Below are positions 34,731 through 44,557 of a DNA stretch of 64,000 nucleotides, piece after piece. This stretch comes from UBA7239 sp035430165. Lineage in GTDB: Bacteria; Pseudomonadota; Gammaproteobacteria; Pseudomonadales; UBA7239. Position numbers and translations under genes: made by a program. How positions within the stretch are numbered: position 1 is the first letter of the stretch; each line of letters begins with the position of its first letter. The stretch is from NCBI GenBank assembly GCA_035430165.1, contig DAOMGE010000010.1, forward strand, positions 1-64,000, given 5' to 3'. Under the pieces are notes generated by a model. The model did no database searches, was not told the DNA's origin, and worked only from the letters and a program-made list of their open reading frames with translations.

Positions 34731-35703
34731 TTCCGACAGCACCAGGGTGTCACGCGGCGCCAGCCTGAGCACTGTCAGCTGGAAAGAAAAACGGGATGCA
34801 TGGCTTGCCCATCATCGTGAATCCGCGCGCGACAGCATCCAGCACCAGTTGCGTGCACCCTTGCAAAATCTCCTGACTGCACTCGTGATCGGCATCACGC
34901 TGGCACTGCCTGCCTTGTTGATCCTCGGTATAGAAAATTTGCAGCAACTTGGCGAACACTGGGATGGCGCACCACGCCTGTCTGTCTACATGGAACGCAA
35001 GGCGAGTGATGACCAGATTCGCGACACACAGAATGCCATGCGACAAGACCAGGCTGTCACAAGCGTGTCGCTGATCACACCGGCACAAGGACTGGCTGCC
35101 TTTGAAAGCACTGCCGGCATGACAGGTACGATGGCACTGCTTGAAGAAAATCCACTGCCACCGGTATTGCTTGCCGAACTGCAACATAACGCCACGCCGG
35201 ATCACATGGAATCCCTGCAAAAATCCTGGCAACAACTTCCTCATGTCGAGCATGTCAAAGCCGATCTGGAGTGGATAAAAAAACTTTTCCACATCATGGA
35301 ATTTGGCAAACACCTGACCATCGGTCTCGCCACGTTACTCGGTCTCGGCGCGCTGCTGTCTGTGGGCAATACCATACGCCTGGGCATTGAAAACCGGCGC
35401 GACGAAATTGTGGTGGCAAAACTGGTTGGCGCAACAGATGCATTTGTGCGACGTCCGTTCCTGTACAGCGGTTTTTGTTACGGCTTTTCAGGTGGCATGG
35501 TTGCAATCCTGCTGGTGATTGGCGGCTACTACAGCCTGGTCGGGCCAATCGCGGACCTGTCAGCGCTGTTTCATTCGAATTTCGCCTTGCACTGCATCGA
35601 TATTTACACCGGCATCAACCTCGTTTTTGTCGGCACCGTACTGGGCATGCTCGGCGCCTGGCTGGCAGTAGAGCAACATTTACGCGATATGCGGGCAAAA
35701 TAA
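34717..35703 (+). CDS. ftsX: Cell division protein FtsX
   Basis: 328 residues. Cytoplasmic N-terminal region, transmembrane helix near 60-80, periplasmic domain (RLSVYMERKASDDQI), then three helices with NTIRLGIENRRDEIVVAKLVGATDAFVRRPF, the FtsX coupling region. The ATG at 34717 is preferred over the in-frame GTG at 34699. In most relatives rpoH follows; it is absent here. Confidence 0.94.
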   Translation: MARNDSDSTRVSRGASLSTVSWKEKRDAWLAHHRESARDSIQHQLRAPLQNLLTALVIGITLALPALLILGIENLQQLGEHWDGAPRLSVYMERKASDDQIRDTQNAMRQDQAVTSVSLITPAQGLAAFESTAGMTGTMALLEENPLPPVLLAELQHNATPDHMESLQKSWQQLPHVEHVKADLEWIKKLFHIMEFGKHLTIGLATLLGLGALLSVGNTIRLGIENRRDEIVVAKLVGATDAFVRRPFLYSGFCYGFSGGMVAILLVIGGYYSLVGPIADLSALFHSNFALHCIDIYTGINLVFVGTVLGMLGAWLAVEQHLRDMRAK

Positions 35704-35812
35704 TTCCGGTTTTGTGCTACACAGGAAACTTGCGCGCCTTATGCTTGTCTGCAGCCAGACTAACCTCATGTAATTTCGCCCGGCTCTTCATGAGCGCAAC
35801 AGGAAATCGTGA

Positions 35813-36976
35813 ATGTACAGTGTCGCGCTCAAGATGTTGTTCGGCGATCGCGGTAAATATATCGGCATCATTACCGGTATTGCACTCGCCTCCGTCATCA
35901 TGATCCAGCAACCGGGGATGATGATCTCTGTGTTGTCACGCACTTACAGTTTTATTTCCGATGTGAACCAGCCGGACATCTGGGTCATGGATCCGATGGT
36001 GCGCTACATTGACGATTCAAAGCCGATGCTCGATACCCAGTTGTACCGTGTGCGCAGCGTGCCCGGTGTCGAGTGGGCAGTGCCAATGTACAAAGGCGGG
36101 CAACGTGTCAGGCTCAGCAACGGCGAACTGGTGGGTTCCAATTTACTGGGACTGGACGATGCCACCCTGATAGGCGCACCCGGCATCTTGCTGACAGGAA
36201 AATTATCCGATTTGCGCAGGCCGGACGCAGTGATCGTTGATGAAGCCGGCGCCAGGGGGAGACTGGCAAAACCGGCTGCCCATCCCGATGAAAAACCCAC
36301 GCCACTGGCACCGGGTGATACGCTGGAAATCAATGACAAACGCGCCCTTGTGGTTGGCATTGCACGCGCCACCGCCACGTTCGGCTCGCAGCCGATCATC
36401 TACACCACATTTACCCGCGCCAAGAACTATTCGCTGGGCGAACGGAAACTGCTGTCATTTGTACTGGTGAAAGCAAAAGGTGATGAACCACCGGAAGACG
36501 TCGCAAATCGCATCACTGAAAAAACGGGCCTCAAAGCACTGACTGCACAGCAGTTCAAGGATATTTCTCTGGATTACTTCATCAAGACATCCAGCATCCT
36601 GACCAACTTCGGTTTCATGGTACTGGTAGGGTTCATTGTCGGCGCCGCTGTCACCGGCCAGATTTTTTACAACTTCACTCTCGAAAACCTGCGCTATTTT
36701 GCTGTCTTCAAGGCAATGGGCACACCGGATTACGTGTTACTGAAAATGATTTTGCTGCAAGCGATGGTCGTCGGCTTTGTCGGTTTCGGTATCGGCGCGG
36801 GCATCAGCGCCATGTTTGCCGCATACACGCGCGGCGGCAGCGGCATCACCATGACACTGTCATGGCAATTGTTACTTGGCAGTGGGGCCGCCGTATTTGT
36901 GATTTGCTTGCTGGCGGCTTTTTTCAGTGTCAGGAAAGTTTTCAGGCTTGAACCCGCTATCGTATTCAAGGGCTGA
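35813..36976 (+). CDS. DevC-like ABC exporter permease
   Basis: 387 residues. Four predicted transmembrane segments: one near residues 15-40 and three after about 255, separated by a periplasmic domain. Family features of DevC/FtsX-type exporters are the DVNQPDIWVMDP start of the periplasmic part and FAVFKAMGTPDYVLLKMILLQA before the last helices. First gene of a four-gene exporter (35813-40163) with 3 nt to overlapping junctions. Confidence 0.88.
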   Translation: MYSVALKMLFGDRGKYIGIITGIALASVIMIQQPGMMISVLSRTYSFISDVNQPDIWVMDPMVRYIDDSKPMLDTQLYRVRSVPGVEWAVPMYKGGQRVRLSNGELVGSNLLGLDDATLIGAPGILLTGKLSDLRRPDAVIVDEAGARGRLAKPAAHPDEKPTPLAPGDTLEINDKRALVVGIARATATFGSQPIIYTTFTRAKNYSLGERKLLSFVLVKAKGDEPPEDVANRITEKTGLKALTAQQFKDISLDYFIKTSSILTNFGFMVLVGFIVGAAVTGQIFYNFTLENLRYFAVFKAMGTPDYVLLKMILLQAMVVGFVGFGIGAGISAMFAAYTRGGSGITMTLSWQLLLGSGAAVFVICLLAAFFSVRKVFRLEPAIVFKG

Positions 36977-36979
36977 CAG

Positions 36980-37738
36980 ATGACCGACATGATGCCGGAC
37001 AAAAAATTACTGACCAGCAACACGGCACTCGCCGTCAGTTGTCATGGCATCACGAAACGGTACGGCGAAGGTGACAACCAGATCCATGCCTTGCGCGGTA
37101 TTGATCTTGATGTATATCAGGGCGAGTTGATGATGATGGTAGGTCCGTCAGGTTGCGGCAAGACTACGCTGATTTCTATCCTCGCCGGCATTCTGGACCA
37201 GAACGAAGGCGAGTGCCTCGTATTTGGCGAAAACATCAAGAAGCTTTCACATCGTGCACGTATCGATTTTCGCGCGCGCAATGTCGGTTTTGTATTCCAG
37301 TCTTTCAATCTCATCCCTGCCTTGACTGCTGCAGAAAACGTTGCAATCCCGCTGCAAATCAATGGCATGCCGGAAGCACGCGCCATCAGCAAGGCCAGTG
37401 AATACCTGCAGGAAGTCGGTCTGGCAGGACGAGAAAACTCACTGCCCGCACAACTCTCCGGTGGCCAGCAACAACGTGTTGCCATCGCGCGCGCACTGGT
37501 ACACAACCCGAGACTGGTAGTCTGCGACGAACCAACCAGTGCACTCGACCACGTAACGGGCCACAAGGTTATGGACATCATGAAACATATTGCCGTCAAT
37601 CAGGATCGCACGCTGATCATCGTCACACACGACGCACGGATTTTCTCATTTGCGGACCGGATTGCCCACATGGATGATGGCCGCATCGTGCAAGTCGACC
37701 AGAATGTTGTTGAAAAAAATACCGCTAGGAGCTTCTGA
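36980..37738 (+). CDS. DevA-like ABC exporter ATP-binding protein
   Basis: 252 residues. Walker A GPSGCGKTT, Q-loop FVFQSFNLIP, signature LSGGQQQRVAIARAL, Walker B LVVCDEPTSALD, H-loop VTHD. Starts 3 nt past the permease stop; its TGA shares a base with the ATG of the adaptor gene. Confidence 0.92.
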   Translation: MTDMMPDKKLLTSNTALAVSCHGITKRYGEGDNQIHALRGIDLDVYQGELMMMVGPSGCGKTTLISILAGILDQNEGECLVFGENIKKLSHRARIDFRARNVGFVFQSFNLIPALTAAENVAIPLQINGMPEARAISKASEYLQEVGLAGRENSLPAQLSGGQQQRVAIARALVHNPRLVVCDEPTSALDHVTGHKVMDIMKHIAVNQDRTLIIVTHDARIFSFADRIAHMDDGRIVQVDQNVVEKNTARSF

Positions 37739-38742
37739 TGTTGCCCGCCCTTCTGAAAAACCGTTGGCTGCCATTGTTATCCGCTGCAGGCATTGTGTAT
37801 GCGATCAGCGTGGCATTGGCATCACATACCGAACGCAAACCATCACAACCCATCGCGCTACCGGCACAGGCACCTGCCTACAGCAATTACATTGGCGGTG
37901 CGGGCATGGTTGAAGCCAGCAGCAATAACATCAGCATCGGCACTGCCTTGCCCGGCATTGTCAGCACCGTGTTCGTGAAAGTCGGGGATGCCGTAAAGAC
38001 GGGCGACATCCTGTTCAGTATTGATGACCGGAGTTATCGCGCCGACCTTGCCATCAAACAGGCCAATGTATTGAAAGCAAAAGCGGCTGTAACAGAAGCA
38101 CAGGCAGAACTGGCGGATGCCAGCAGCCAGTATGCGCATGTGAAGGACATGAAAGACGGACGCTCGATCAGTGTCGAGGAGATTGAAAAACGCCGCAATG
38201 CAGAAAGCATGGCGCGCGCAAGACTCGAAAGTGCCACGGCTGCTGTCGCTGTTGCCGAAGCCGATGTGCAAGCCACACAAACCGACATTGACAGACTGAC
38301 TGTGCGCGCACCAATCACCGGACAGGTATTGCAAGTCAATATTCGTCCCGGCGAATTTGCTGCGAGCGGCAATCTGGCAACACCATTGCTGCGACTGGGC
38401 AACATGGAACAACTGCATGTTCGCGTCGATATCGATGAAAACGATGCCTGGCGTTTTCGTCCGGAAACACGTGCCACTGCTTACCTGCGCGGCAATCGTG
38501 ACCTGAAAACCGAATTGACTTTCGTGCGTACTGAGCCGTTTGTCACGCCGAAAACCTCATTGACCGGCAGCAGTACCGAGCGCGTTGACACGCGTGTGCT
38601 GCAAGTGATCTACCGTTTCTCGCGCGAACAATTACCTGCATATGCGGGTCAGCAGGTCGATGTATTTATTGAAGTACCCGAAACAAAAACTGACAGGGAC
38701 AACGCCAAAAAAGCAACTGCTGACAGTGGCAACGCGCCGTGA
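37738..38742 (+). CDS. HlyD-family periplasmic adaptor
   Basis: 334 residues. N-terminal anchor at about 8-24, lipoyl half GIVSTVFVKVGDAVKTGDILF, helical hairpin at about 100-180 rich in Ala, second half DRLTVRAPITGQVLQVNIRPGEF, then beta-barrel. Connects the permease to the outer-membrane channel encoded next. Its stop overlaps the start of that gene. Confidence 0.9.
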   Translation: MLPALLKNRWLPLLSAAGIVYAISVALASHTERKPSQPIALPAQAPAYSNYIGGAGMVEASSNNISIGTALPGIVSTVFVKVGDAVKTGDILFSIDDRSYRADLAIKQANVLKAKAAVTEAQAELADASSQYAHVKDMKDGRSISVEEIEKRRNAESMARARLESATAAVAVAEADVQATQTDIDRLTVRAPITGQVLQVNIRPGEFAASGNLATPLLRLGNMEQLHVRVDIDENDAWRFRPETRATAYLRGNRDLKTELTFVRTEPFVTPKTSLTGSSTERVDTRVLQVIYRFSREQLPAYAGQQVDVFIEVPETKTDRDNAKKATADSGNAP

Positions 38743-40163
38743 ATATCATGACACGCCATCACTATCACGGAATTGCCTGCAGCGTGTTGCTGACAACACT
38801 GCTAACCAGTAGCTGTTCGTTACACACACCCTACCAGTCTCCGGTACTGCCATCGCCAGCGCAGTGGCAAGAGAAAACCTCGAACACTGATGCCATCAAC
38901 CTGCAATCATGGTGGACAGGTTTTGGCGATAAGGAACTTGATGCACTGGTGACCGAGGCTTTGCAATCCAGCCTTGATCTCAAGCAGGCACAGATGCGTA
39001 TTGCACAAGCACGCGCCGATCTGGAGATGGCAGGCGCAGCACACTTTCCCGCTGTGAACACTGGCGGAAGTATTACCCGCAGTGACAGCAGCAACACGAT
39101 CAGCACCGGCGGTAAAGCGCCGCTTGTCGGTGGTCCGACAACAATTTACAAAGCGGGTTTTGATGCCAGTTGGGAAATAGACTGGCTCGGTCGCACACAA
39201 CGCGGTATCGATGCCGCACAAGCGCGCTACGATGCCAGTGTGGAAGATTTGCGTGCAGCACAAATCACCTTGCTCGGGGAAGTCGCCGGCACTTACATCG
39301 CCTTGCGCAATAACCAGCAACAGTATGCACTCGCGGAAAAAAACCTGGCCTTGCAACGCAACACACTCGCCATCACACAGGAACGTTATGCACACGGCCT
39401 GACCAGTTATCTCGATGTCACACAGGCACAGGCACAACTGGCCGCTACTGAGGCTGTATTGCCGGCGTATGCGGCAGCAAGCAAGGCCTCGATGCGTGAA
39501 CTGGCAATACTGCTGGGATACGCACCGGATGCCCTGCAGACAAGACTGGCAACGGTGGTGGCCATTCCGTCGGTCGATAAGGTCAGCGTCAATATTCTGC
39601 CATCCGACCTGCTCACACAACGACCCGATTTGCGGCGCGAGGAACGCAAACTGGCCGCCGCCTCTGCCGACATCGGTATTGCAAAAACTGCACGCTATCC
39701 CGCGTTTGACCTGACGATGGGTATCGGTTTACAAAGCAGCAATGCCGCAAGATTTGCGGATATCGGCAGTCGCTACTGGTCGCTGGTACCGGCGTTAAGC
39801 TTGCCCATATTTGATGGCGGAAAAATCAGCGCCAACGTTGATAAAAAACAGGCCATGTTCGACGAGGCGCGCCTGCACTACGAAGATGTGTTTCATAAAG
39901 CCTTGCAGGATGTGGAAAATGCCCTGGCAAGTTTTTATGCAGAATCCATGCGCAGCAATACCCTGCGTGAATCGGAAAGCTTTGCAGAGATGTCTGTCAC
40001 TATTGCGCAACAGCGCTATGAGAAAGGCATCGACAACTTCCTGAATGTACTTGTCGCCGAGAAAAATCTTTATGCCATCCAGAGCAGTCGCCTGCAGGCC
40101 GATGCCAATCGTGCCACAGCCGCCGTCGCACTCTACAAGGCGCTCGGCGGTGGCTGGTACTAG
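38739..40163 (+). CDS. NodT-family outer-membrane efflux lipoprotein
   Basis: 474 residues. Signal peptide with lipobox LTSSC (Cys at about 26), then two outer-membrane-efflux repeats typical of TolC/OprM: WWTGFGDKELDALVTEAL, then KQAQMRIAQARADLEMAGAA and, in the second half, DLLTQRPDLRREERKLAAASADIG. Starts at GTG 38739 overlapping the adaptor stop, or at ATG 38748. It completes a full tripartite exporter. Confidence 0.92.
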   Translation: MNIMTRHHYHGIACSVLLTTLLTSSCSLHTPYQSPVLPSPAQWQEKTSNTDAINLQSWWTGFGDKELDALVTEALQSSLDLKQAQMRIAQARADLEMAGAAHFPAVNTGGSITRSDSSNTISTGGKAPLVGGPTTIYKAGFDASWEIDWLGRTQRGIDAAQARYDASVEDLRAAQITLLGEVAGTYIALRNNQQQYALAEKNLALQRNTLAITQERYAHGLTSYLDVTQAQAQLAATEAVLPAYAAASKASMRELAILLGYAPDALQTRLATVVAIPSVDKVSVNILPSDLLTQRPDLRREERKLAAASADIGIAKTARYPAFDLTMGIGLQSSNAARFADIGSRYWSLVPALSLPIFDGGKISANVDKKQAMFDEARLHYEDVFHKALQDVENALASFYAESMRSNTLRESESFAEMSVTIAQQRYEKGIDNFLNVLVAEKNLYAIQSSRLQADANRATAAVALYKALGGGWY

Positions 40164-40169
40164 ATCGCG

Positions 40170-42692
40170 TTACTGCCCACGCTTGCGTGCGCGGTCATCT
40201 GCGGCTTTGGTACGGCGCGTCGGCTCTGCTTCCAATGGATTTTCCGGCCAGTAATGTTTCGGGTACTGGCCGCGCATATCCTTGCGCACATCGTGATAGG
40301 CGTTGCGCCAGAAACTGGCGAGATCCTGTGTGACCGCCAGCGGGCTGCGTTTCGGCGACAACAAATGCACCAGCACCGGAATCTTGCCGCCAGCGATGCG
40401 GGGTGTTTCCTGCACGCCGAACATTTCCTGCAAACGCACGGCCAATACCGGCTGTTCGCCGCTGTAATCCAGCAAGATATGTGTGCCGGTCGGCACTGTA
40501 AAATGTGTGGGTGCATTTTTTTCCAGCAGTTGCTGTTGTGCGTAATCCAGACGCGATTGCAACGCGGCCAGCCAGTCCACTTGTGGTAACTGGCTACGGC
40601 GACTGACCTGCCCCAGAAAAGGCGCGAGCCAGTTTTCCAGATCTGCCATTAATGTTTTTTCACTGTAATCAGGAAAATTTTCTGCCGTACCGCTTGCTGA
40701 CAGCCAGCGCACACGTGCCAGCCAGTGTTGTGCGGCTTCCGGCACTGGCAAGGCTTGCCAGCCAAGCAGGCGCAAGCCCTTGCATAGCGCCGCGACTGCT
40801 TTGTCACCACGCGCCGGCAAAGGCTTTTCAGAAAAAACAATGGCACCAAAACGCCGCACATCGCGCGCCAGTACCGCTTCATCCTGCGTTGACCAGATAA
40901 CCTCCTCGCCCGTGAAAAACTGTTCCGGAAAAAATACCGGCAGATCATCTGCATCCAGTTCTGCTGCCAGGAATATCCTCGCATCGCGACCTTCTCCGTC
41001 AAGTTCTGCCACAGCAATCCATTCATGCTTTGCCAATACGCTACCCACAGGCAAACTCGCACCGGTTCCATCCGCCAACTGCCAGCGTTCGCCTTTTGCA
41101 TCGCGTCGACGTGCCACACGTTCGGGATAACACAGGGCCAGCATCAGACCGAGTTTGTCATCCTGTTGCTGGCTGTCGTTGCCAACACCGATTAACTGCC
41201 GCAATCGTGCCGCCTGTTGTTTGACACGTTCACGCGCACTGCTATCGACCGCACCACCGTGCCTGAGTGCTTGCCAGCGCGCAAAAAAATCCGCATCACG
41301 ATAATCACCGCGCAATAAATCACGCTCATCCAGCAGAGCGGCCACTTCACACGCCAGCGCACCGTAGCCAGTCTGCCTGGCTCGCAACAACATGTGCGCA
41401 TAACGCGGATGCACCGGCAGTGCATGCATGTCGCGGCCGTGTGGCGTCACACGATTCCCATCCTCCAGCGCGCCGAGTTTTTGCAATGCATCACGTGCTT
41501 GCTGCAGATGGGCGACAGGTGGCATATCGAGAAATGCCAGTTCCGTTTCGCACACACCCCACATGGCAAGCTCAAGCGCGAACGGCATCAAATCCGTTTG
41601 CAGGATTTCTGCCGTCGGAAATTTCGCCAGCGTGGCATGGCGGGATTCGCTCCACAAACGATAACAGGCACCGGCCTGTTGTCGACCGGCACGACCGGCG
41701 CGCTGTGCTGCGGTGGCTTGTGACACATTGACCGTAACCAGGCCAGACATCCCGCGTCGCGGATCGAAACGCAGGGTGCGCACCAGCCCGGCATCCACCA
41801 CCACCGTGACACCGTCAATCGTCAACGAGGTTTCAGCAATACTGGTAGATAAAATAATCTTGCGCCGACCCTCGGGATCCGGCTGCAAGGCAGTCTGTTG
41901 TTGCGCAGCAGAACCCTCACCAGAAAGACTGTGAATTTTTATGTGCTGTATCGCTTCGTTATTTTGCAGCAAGGATTGTGCGCGGCGAATTTCGCGTTGC
42001 CCCGGCAGGAACACCAGCACGTCACCTGTTTGTTCACGCACGGCACGCAATACGGTTTGTGCCACCAGGCTTTCAATCGCGGCATCGTTGTTATAACCGT
42101 CCCGATCGAGATAAAAAATATCGATCGGAAAACTGCGGCCTTCACTTTCTATCACCGGCGCATTACCTAGCAAGCGCGAAACAGCAACACCATCCAGTGT
42201 TGCCGACATCACCAGTATTTTCAGGCCGTTGTTTTCCGGACCAGTGCGCCAGTTTTTTTGTAAATCGCGCGCCAGTGCCAGTCCCAGGTCTGCGTGCAGA
42301 TTCCGCTCATGGAATTCATCAAAAATCACGAGACCGACACCCGACAGTTCCGGATCAGACTGGATCATGCGCGCCAGTATGCCTTCCGTTACCACTTCGA
42401 TTTTCGTGCGCGCAGTGACCTTGCTGTCACCACGGATACGGTAGCCGACCGTATCCCCGACTTTCTCACCCCGTTCACGCGCCATGTATTGTGCAGCGCG
42501 CATTGCTGCCAGGCGGCGCGGTTCCAGCATGAGGATGCGACCATCAATCCATCCTGTATCGAGCAGCGCCAGTGGCACACGCGTGGTCTTGCCCGCACCG
42601 GGCGCCGCCGACAGCACCACACACGCGTTGTCACGCAGTGCAGAGATCAATGCAGGCAAGATGGTATCGACAGGTAATGCTGGTTTATTCAC
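40170..42692 (-). CDS. hrpB: ATP-dependent RNA helicase HrpB
   Basis: 840 residues. DEAH-type superfamily 2 helicase: motif I AAPGAGKTTRVP, motif II DEFH in IFDEFHERNLHADLG (the HrpB variant), SAT motif VMSATLDG, motif VI QRAGRAGRQQAG, and the HrpB-specific C-terminal domain. Function in the cell is poorly known. Divergent from argS and convergent with the exporter operon. Confidence 0.94.
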   Translation of the reverse strand: MNKPALPVDTILPALISALRDNACVVLSAAPGAGKTTRVPLALLDTGWIDGRILMLEPRRLAAMRAAQYMARERGEKVGDTVGYRIRGDSKVTARTKIEVVTEGILARMIQSDPELSGVGLVIFDEFHERNLHADLGLALARDLQKNWRTGPENNGLKILVMSATLDGVAVSRLLGNAPVIESEGRSFPIDIFYLDRDGYNNDAAIESLVAQTVLRAVREQTGDVLVFLPGQREIRRAQSLLQNNEAIQHIKIHSLSGEGSAAQQQTALQPDPEGRRKIILSTSIAETSLTIDGVTVVVDAGLVRTLRFDPRRGMSGLVTVNVSQATAAQRAGRAGRQQAGACYRLWSESRHATLAKFPTAEILQTDLMPFALELAMWGVCETELAFLDMPPVAHLQQARDALQKLGALEDGNRVTPHGRDMHALPVHPRYAHMLLRARQTGYGALACEVAALLDERDLLRGDYRDADFFARWQALRHGGAVDSSARERVKQQAARLRQLIGVGNDSQQQDDKLGLMLALCYPERVARRRDAKGERWQLADGTGASLPVGSVLAKHEWIAVAELDGEGRDARIFLAAELDADDLPVFFPEQFFTGEEVIWSTQDEAVLARDVRRFGAIVFSEKPLPARGDKAVAALCKGLRLLGWQALPVPEAAQHWLARVRWLSASGTAENFPDYSEKTLMADLENWLAPFLGQVSRRSQLPQVDWLAALQSRLDYAQQQLLEKNAPTHFTVPTGTHILLDYSGEQPVLAVRLQEMFGVQETPRIAGGKIPVLVHLLSPKRSPLAVTQDLASFWRNAYHDVRKDMRGQYPKHYWPENPLEAEPTRRTKAADDRARKRGQ

Positions 42693-42749
42693 GGAAAAAA
42701 CGCGCTCGCATGGCAGGCGTGGCTACCGCCGGTGATGCATGATAAAGCT

Positions 42750-42778
42750 GGTGACGCCATGGCGAAACCGGCGATAAT
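42750..42778 (+). promoter_or_regulatory. Possible argS promoter
   Basis: GTGACG (42751-42756), a 16-bp spacer and GATAAT (42773-42778) about 57 nt upstream of the argS ATG. Moderate match to sigma-70 consensus. Confidence 0.3.
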
Positions 42779-42834
42779 GGGCAACAGAATTTTTACATCA
42801 CAGTTTTCAGATAACGGGTTTAGAAGAAACACGA

Positions 42835-44520
42835 ATGAAACAACGGCTTGCTGAATTGATCACCACCGCGCTCGGCCATTTGCAGGCCACTGCCACGCTG
42901 CCAGCCGATGCGCTGCCCGTTGTGCAAATCGATAACACCCGTGACAAGGCACACGGCGATCTCGCCTCCAACATTGCCATGGTACTCGCCAAAAAAGCGG
43001 GCAAGCCTCCGCGCGAGCTGGCACAGGCGATTATCGATGCACTGCCAGACAACACGCTTGTCGCCAGAGCAGAAATTGCCGGCCCCGGTTTTATCAATTT
43101 TTTCATTGCCAGCGATGCGCAGGCGGCCATCGTGACGCGCATCCTCGACATGGGCGAGGCTTTCGGTCTGAGTGACGAAGGCGCAGGCCGCAAGCTGCAA
43201 GTGGAATTCGTATCCGCCAACCCGACCGGCCCGTTGCATGTGGGCCATGGCCGCGGTGCCGCCATCGGCGATTGCCTCTGCCGCTTGCTGGCGGCCACCG
43301 GCTGGGATGTCACCCGCGAGTTCTATTACAACGACGCCGGCGCACAGATCGACAACCTTGCCCGCTCGGTGCAGGCGCGCGCACTGGGGCTGGGTCCCGG
43401 CGATCCTGAATGGCCGGAAGACGGCTATCGCGGCGATTACATCAACGACGTGGCGCAATCTTACCTGGCAGGTGACCGCATTGACGCCGACGACCAGCAC
43501 GTCATGGGCGCCAAGGATCCGCAGGATCTCGAGGCCATCCGCCACTTCGCTGTCGCCTACCTGCGCCGGGAGCAGGATCTCGACCTGAAGGCGTTCGACG
43601 TCTGTTTCGATGTGTTCTCGCTCGAATCCGCGCTCTACACGGAAGGCAAGGTTGATGCGGCCGTGGATCAGCTGGTCGCCAATGGCCGCACTTACGAGAA
43701 AGATGGTGCGCTGTGGCTGAAAACCACTGACTTCGGTGACGACAAGGATCGCGTCATGCGCAAGACCGAGGGTGGCTACACCTACTTCGTGCCGGATGTC
43801 GCCTACCACCTGCAAAAATGGCAGCGTGGTTTTACCCGCGTGATCAACGAGCAGGGTGCTGATCATCACTCCACCATTACCCGCGTGCGCGCCGGATTGC
43901 AGGCCCTGGATGTCGGTATCCCGGCCGGTTGGCCGGATTACGTGCTGCACCAGATGGTCACCGTCATGAAGGGTGGTGAGGAAGTGAAGATTTCCAAGCG
44001 CGCGGGTAGCTACGTGACACTGCGAGACCTGATCGACTGGTGCGGCCGCGATGCGACGCGCTACTTCCTCGTCTCGCGCGCCGCGACATCCCAGCTGGTG
44101 TTCGATGTCGATCTGGCCGTTGCGAAAAATAACGACAACCCTGTGTATTACATCCAGTACGCCCATGCCCGGGTCTGCAGTGTGTTGCGCCAGGCTGACG
44201 AAAAACAACTGCCCTACGACCAGCAACTTGGCACAGGACAACTGGGCCAACTGACCACATCACAGGAAACTGCCCTCCTGAACCTGCTGGCGCGCTATCC
44301 GGAAACCGTGGCAACAGCTGCCCGTGATCTGGCGCCACACGGGATTGCCCAGTACCTGCGCGACCTTGCAGCAGGCTTGCATACTTGGTACAACGCAGAA
44401 CAGTTTCTCGTGGCAGATGACAAGCTGCGCAACGCCCGGCTGGCGCTGGCAGTGGCTACACGGCAAGTCTTGCGCAACGGACTGGCCTTGCTAGGTGTCA
44501 GTGCACCGGAGAGTATGTAA
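42835..44520 (+). CDS. argS: Arginyl-tRNA synthetase
   Basis: 561 residues. Class I synthetase with the ArgRS N-terminal domain (1-90), the HIGH motif as HVGHGRGAAIGD, the KMSKS-equivalent EVKISKRAGSYVTL, and the C-terminal anticodon-binding domain. Heads an argS-SPOR-hslV-hslU order typical of Pseudomonas-like genomes, although priA is not next to it. Confidence 0.96.
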   Translation: MKQRLAELITTALGHLQATATLPADALPVVQIDNTRDKAHGDLASNIAMVLAKKAGKPPRELAQAIIDALPDNTLVARAEIAGPGFINFFIASDAQAAIVTRILDMGEAFGLSDEGAGRKLQVEFVSANPTGPLHVGHGRGAAIGDCLCRLLAATGWDVTREFYYNDAGAQIDNLARSVQARALGLGPGDPEWPEDGYRGDYINDVAQSYLAGDRIDADDQHVMGAKDPQDLEAIRHFAVAYLRREQDLDLKAFDVCFDVFSLESALYTEGKVDAAVDQLVANGRTYEKDGALWLKTTDFGDDKDRVMRKTEGGYTYFVPDVAYHLQKWQRGFTRVINEQGADHHSTITRVRAGLQALDVGIPAGWPDYVLHQMVTVMKGGEEVKISKRAGSYVTLRDLIDWCGRDATRYFLVSRAATSQLVFDVDLAVAKNNDNPVYYIQYAHARVCSVLRQADEKQLPYDQQLGTGQLGQLTTSQETALLNLLARYPETVATAARDLAPHGIAQYLRDLAAGLHTWYNAEQFLVADDKLRNARLALAVATRQVLRNGLALLGVSAPESM

Positions 44521-44557
44521 AACCCATGAGCCAGACTCACATGAACCCACAGCGCGC

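Noticed and set aside
42820..44250. A 476-codon minus-strand frame
   Set aside because: Exact antisense of argS, an artefact of codon bias; argS motifs are complete on the plus strand.
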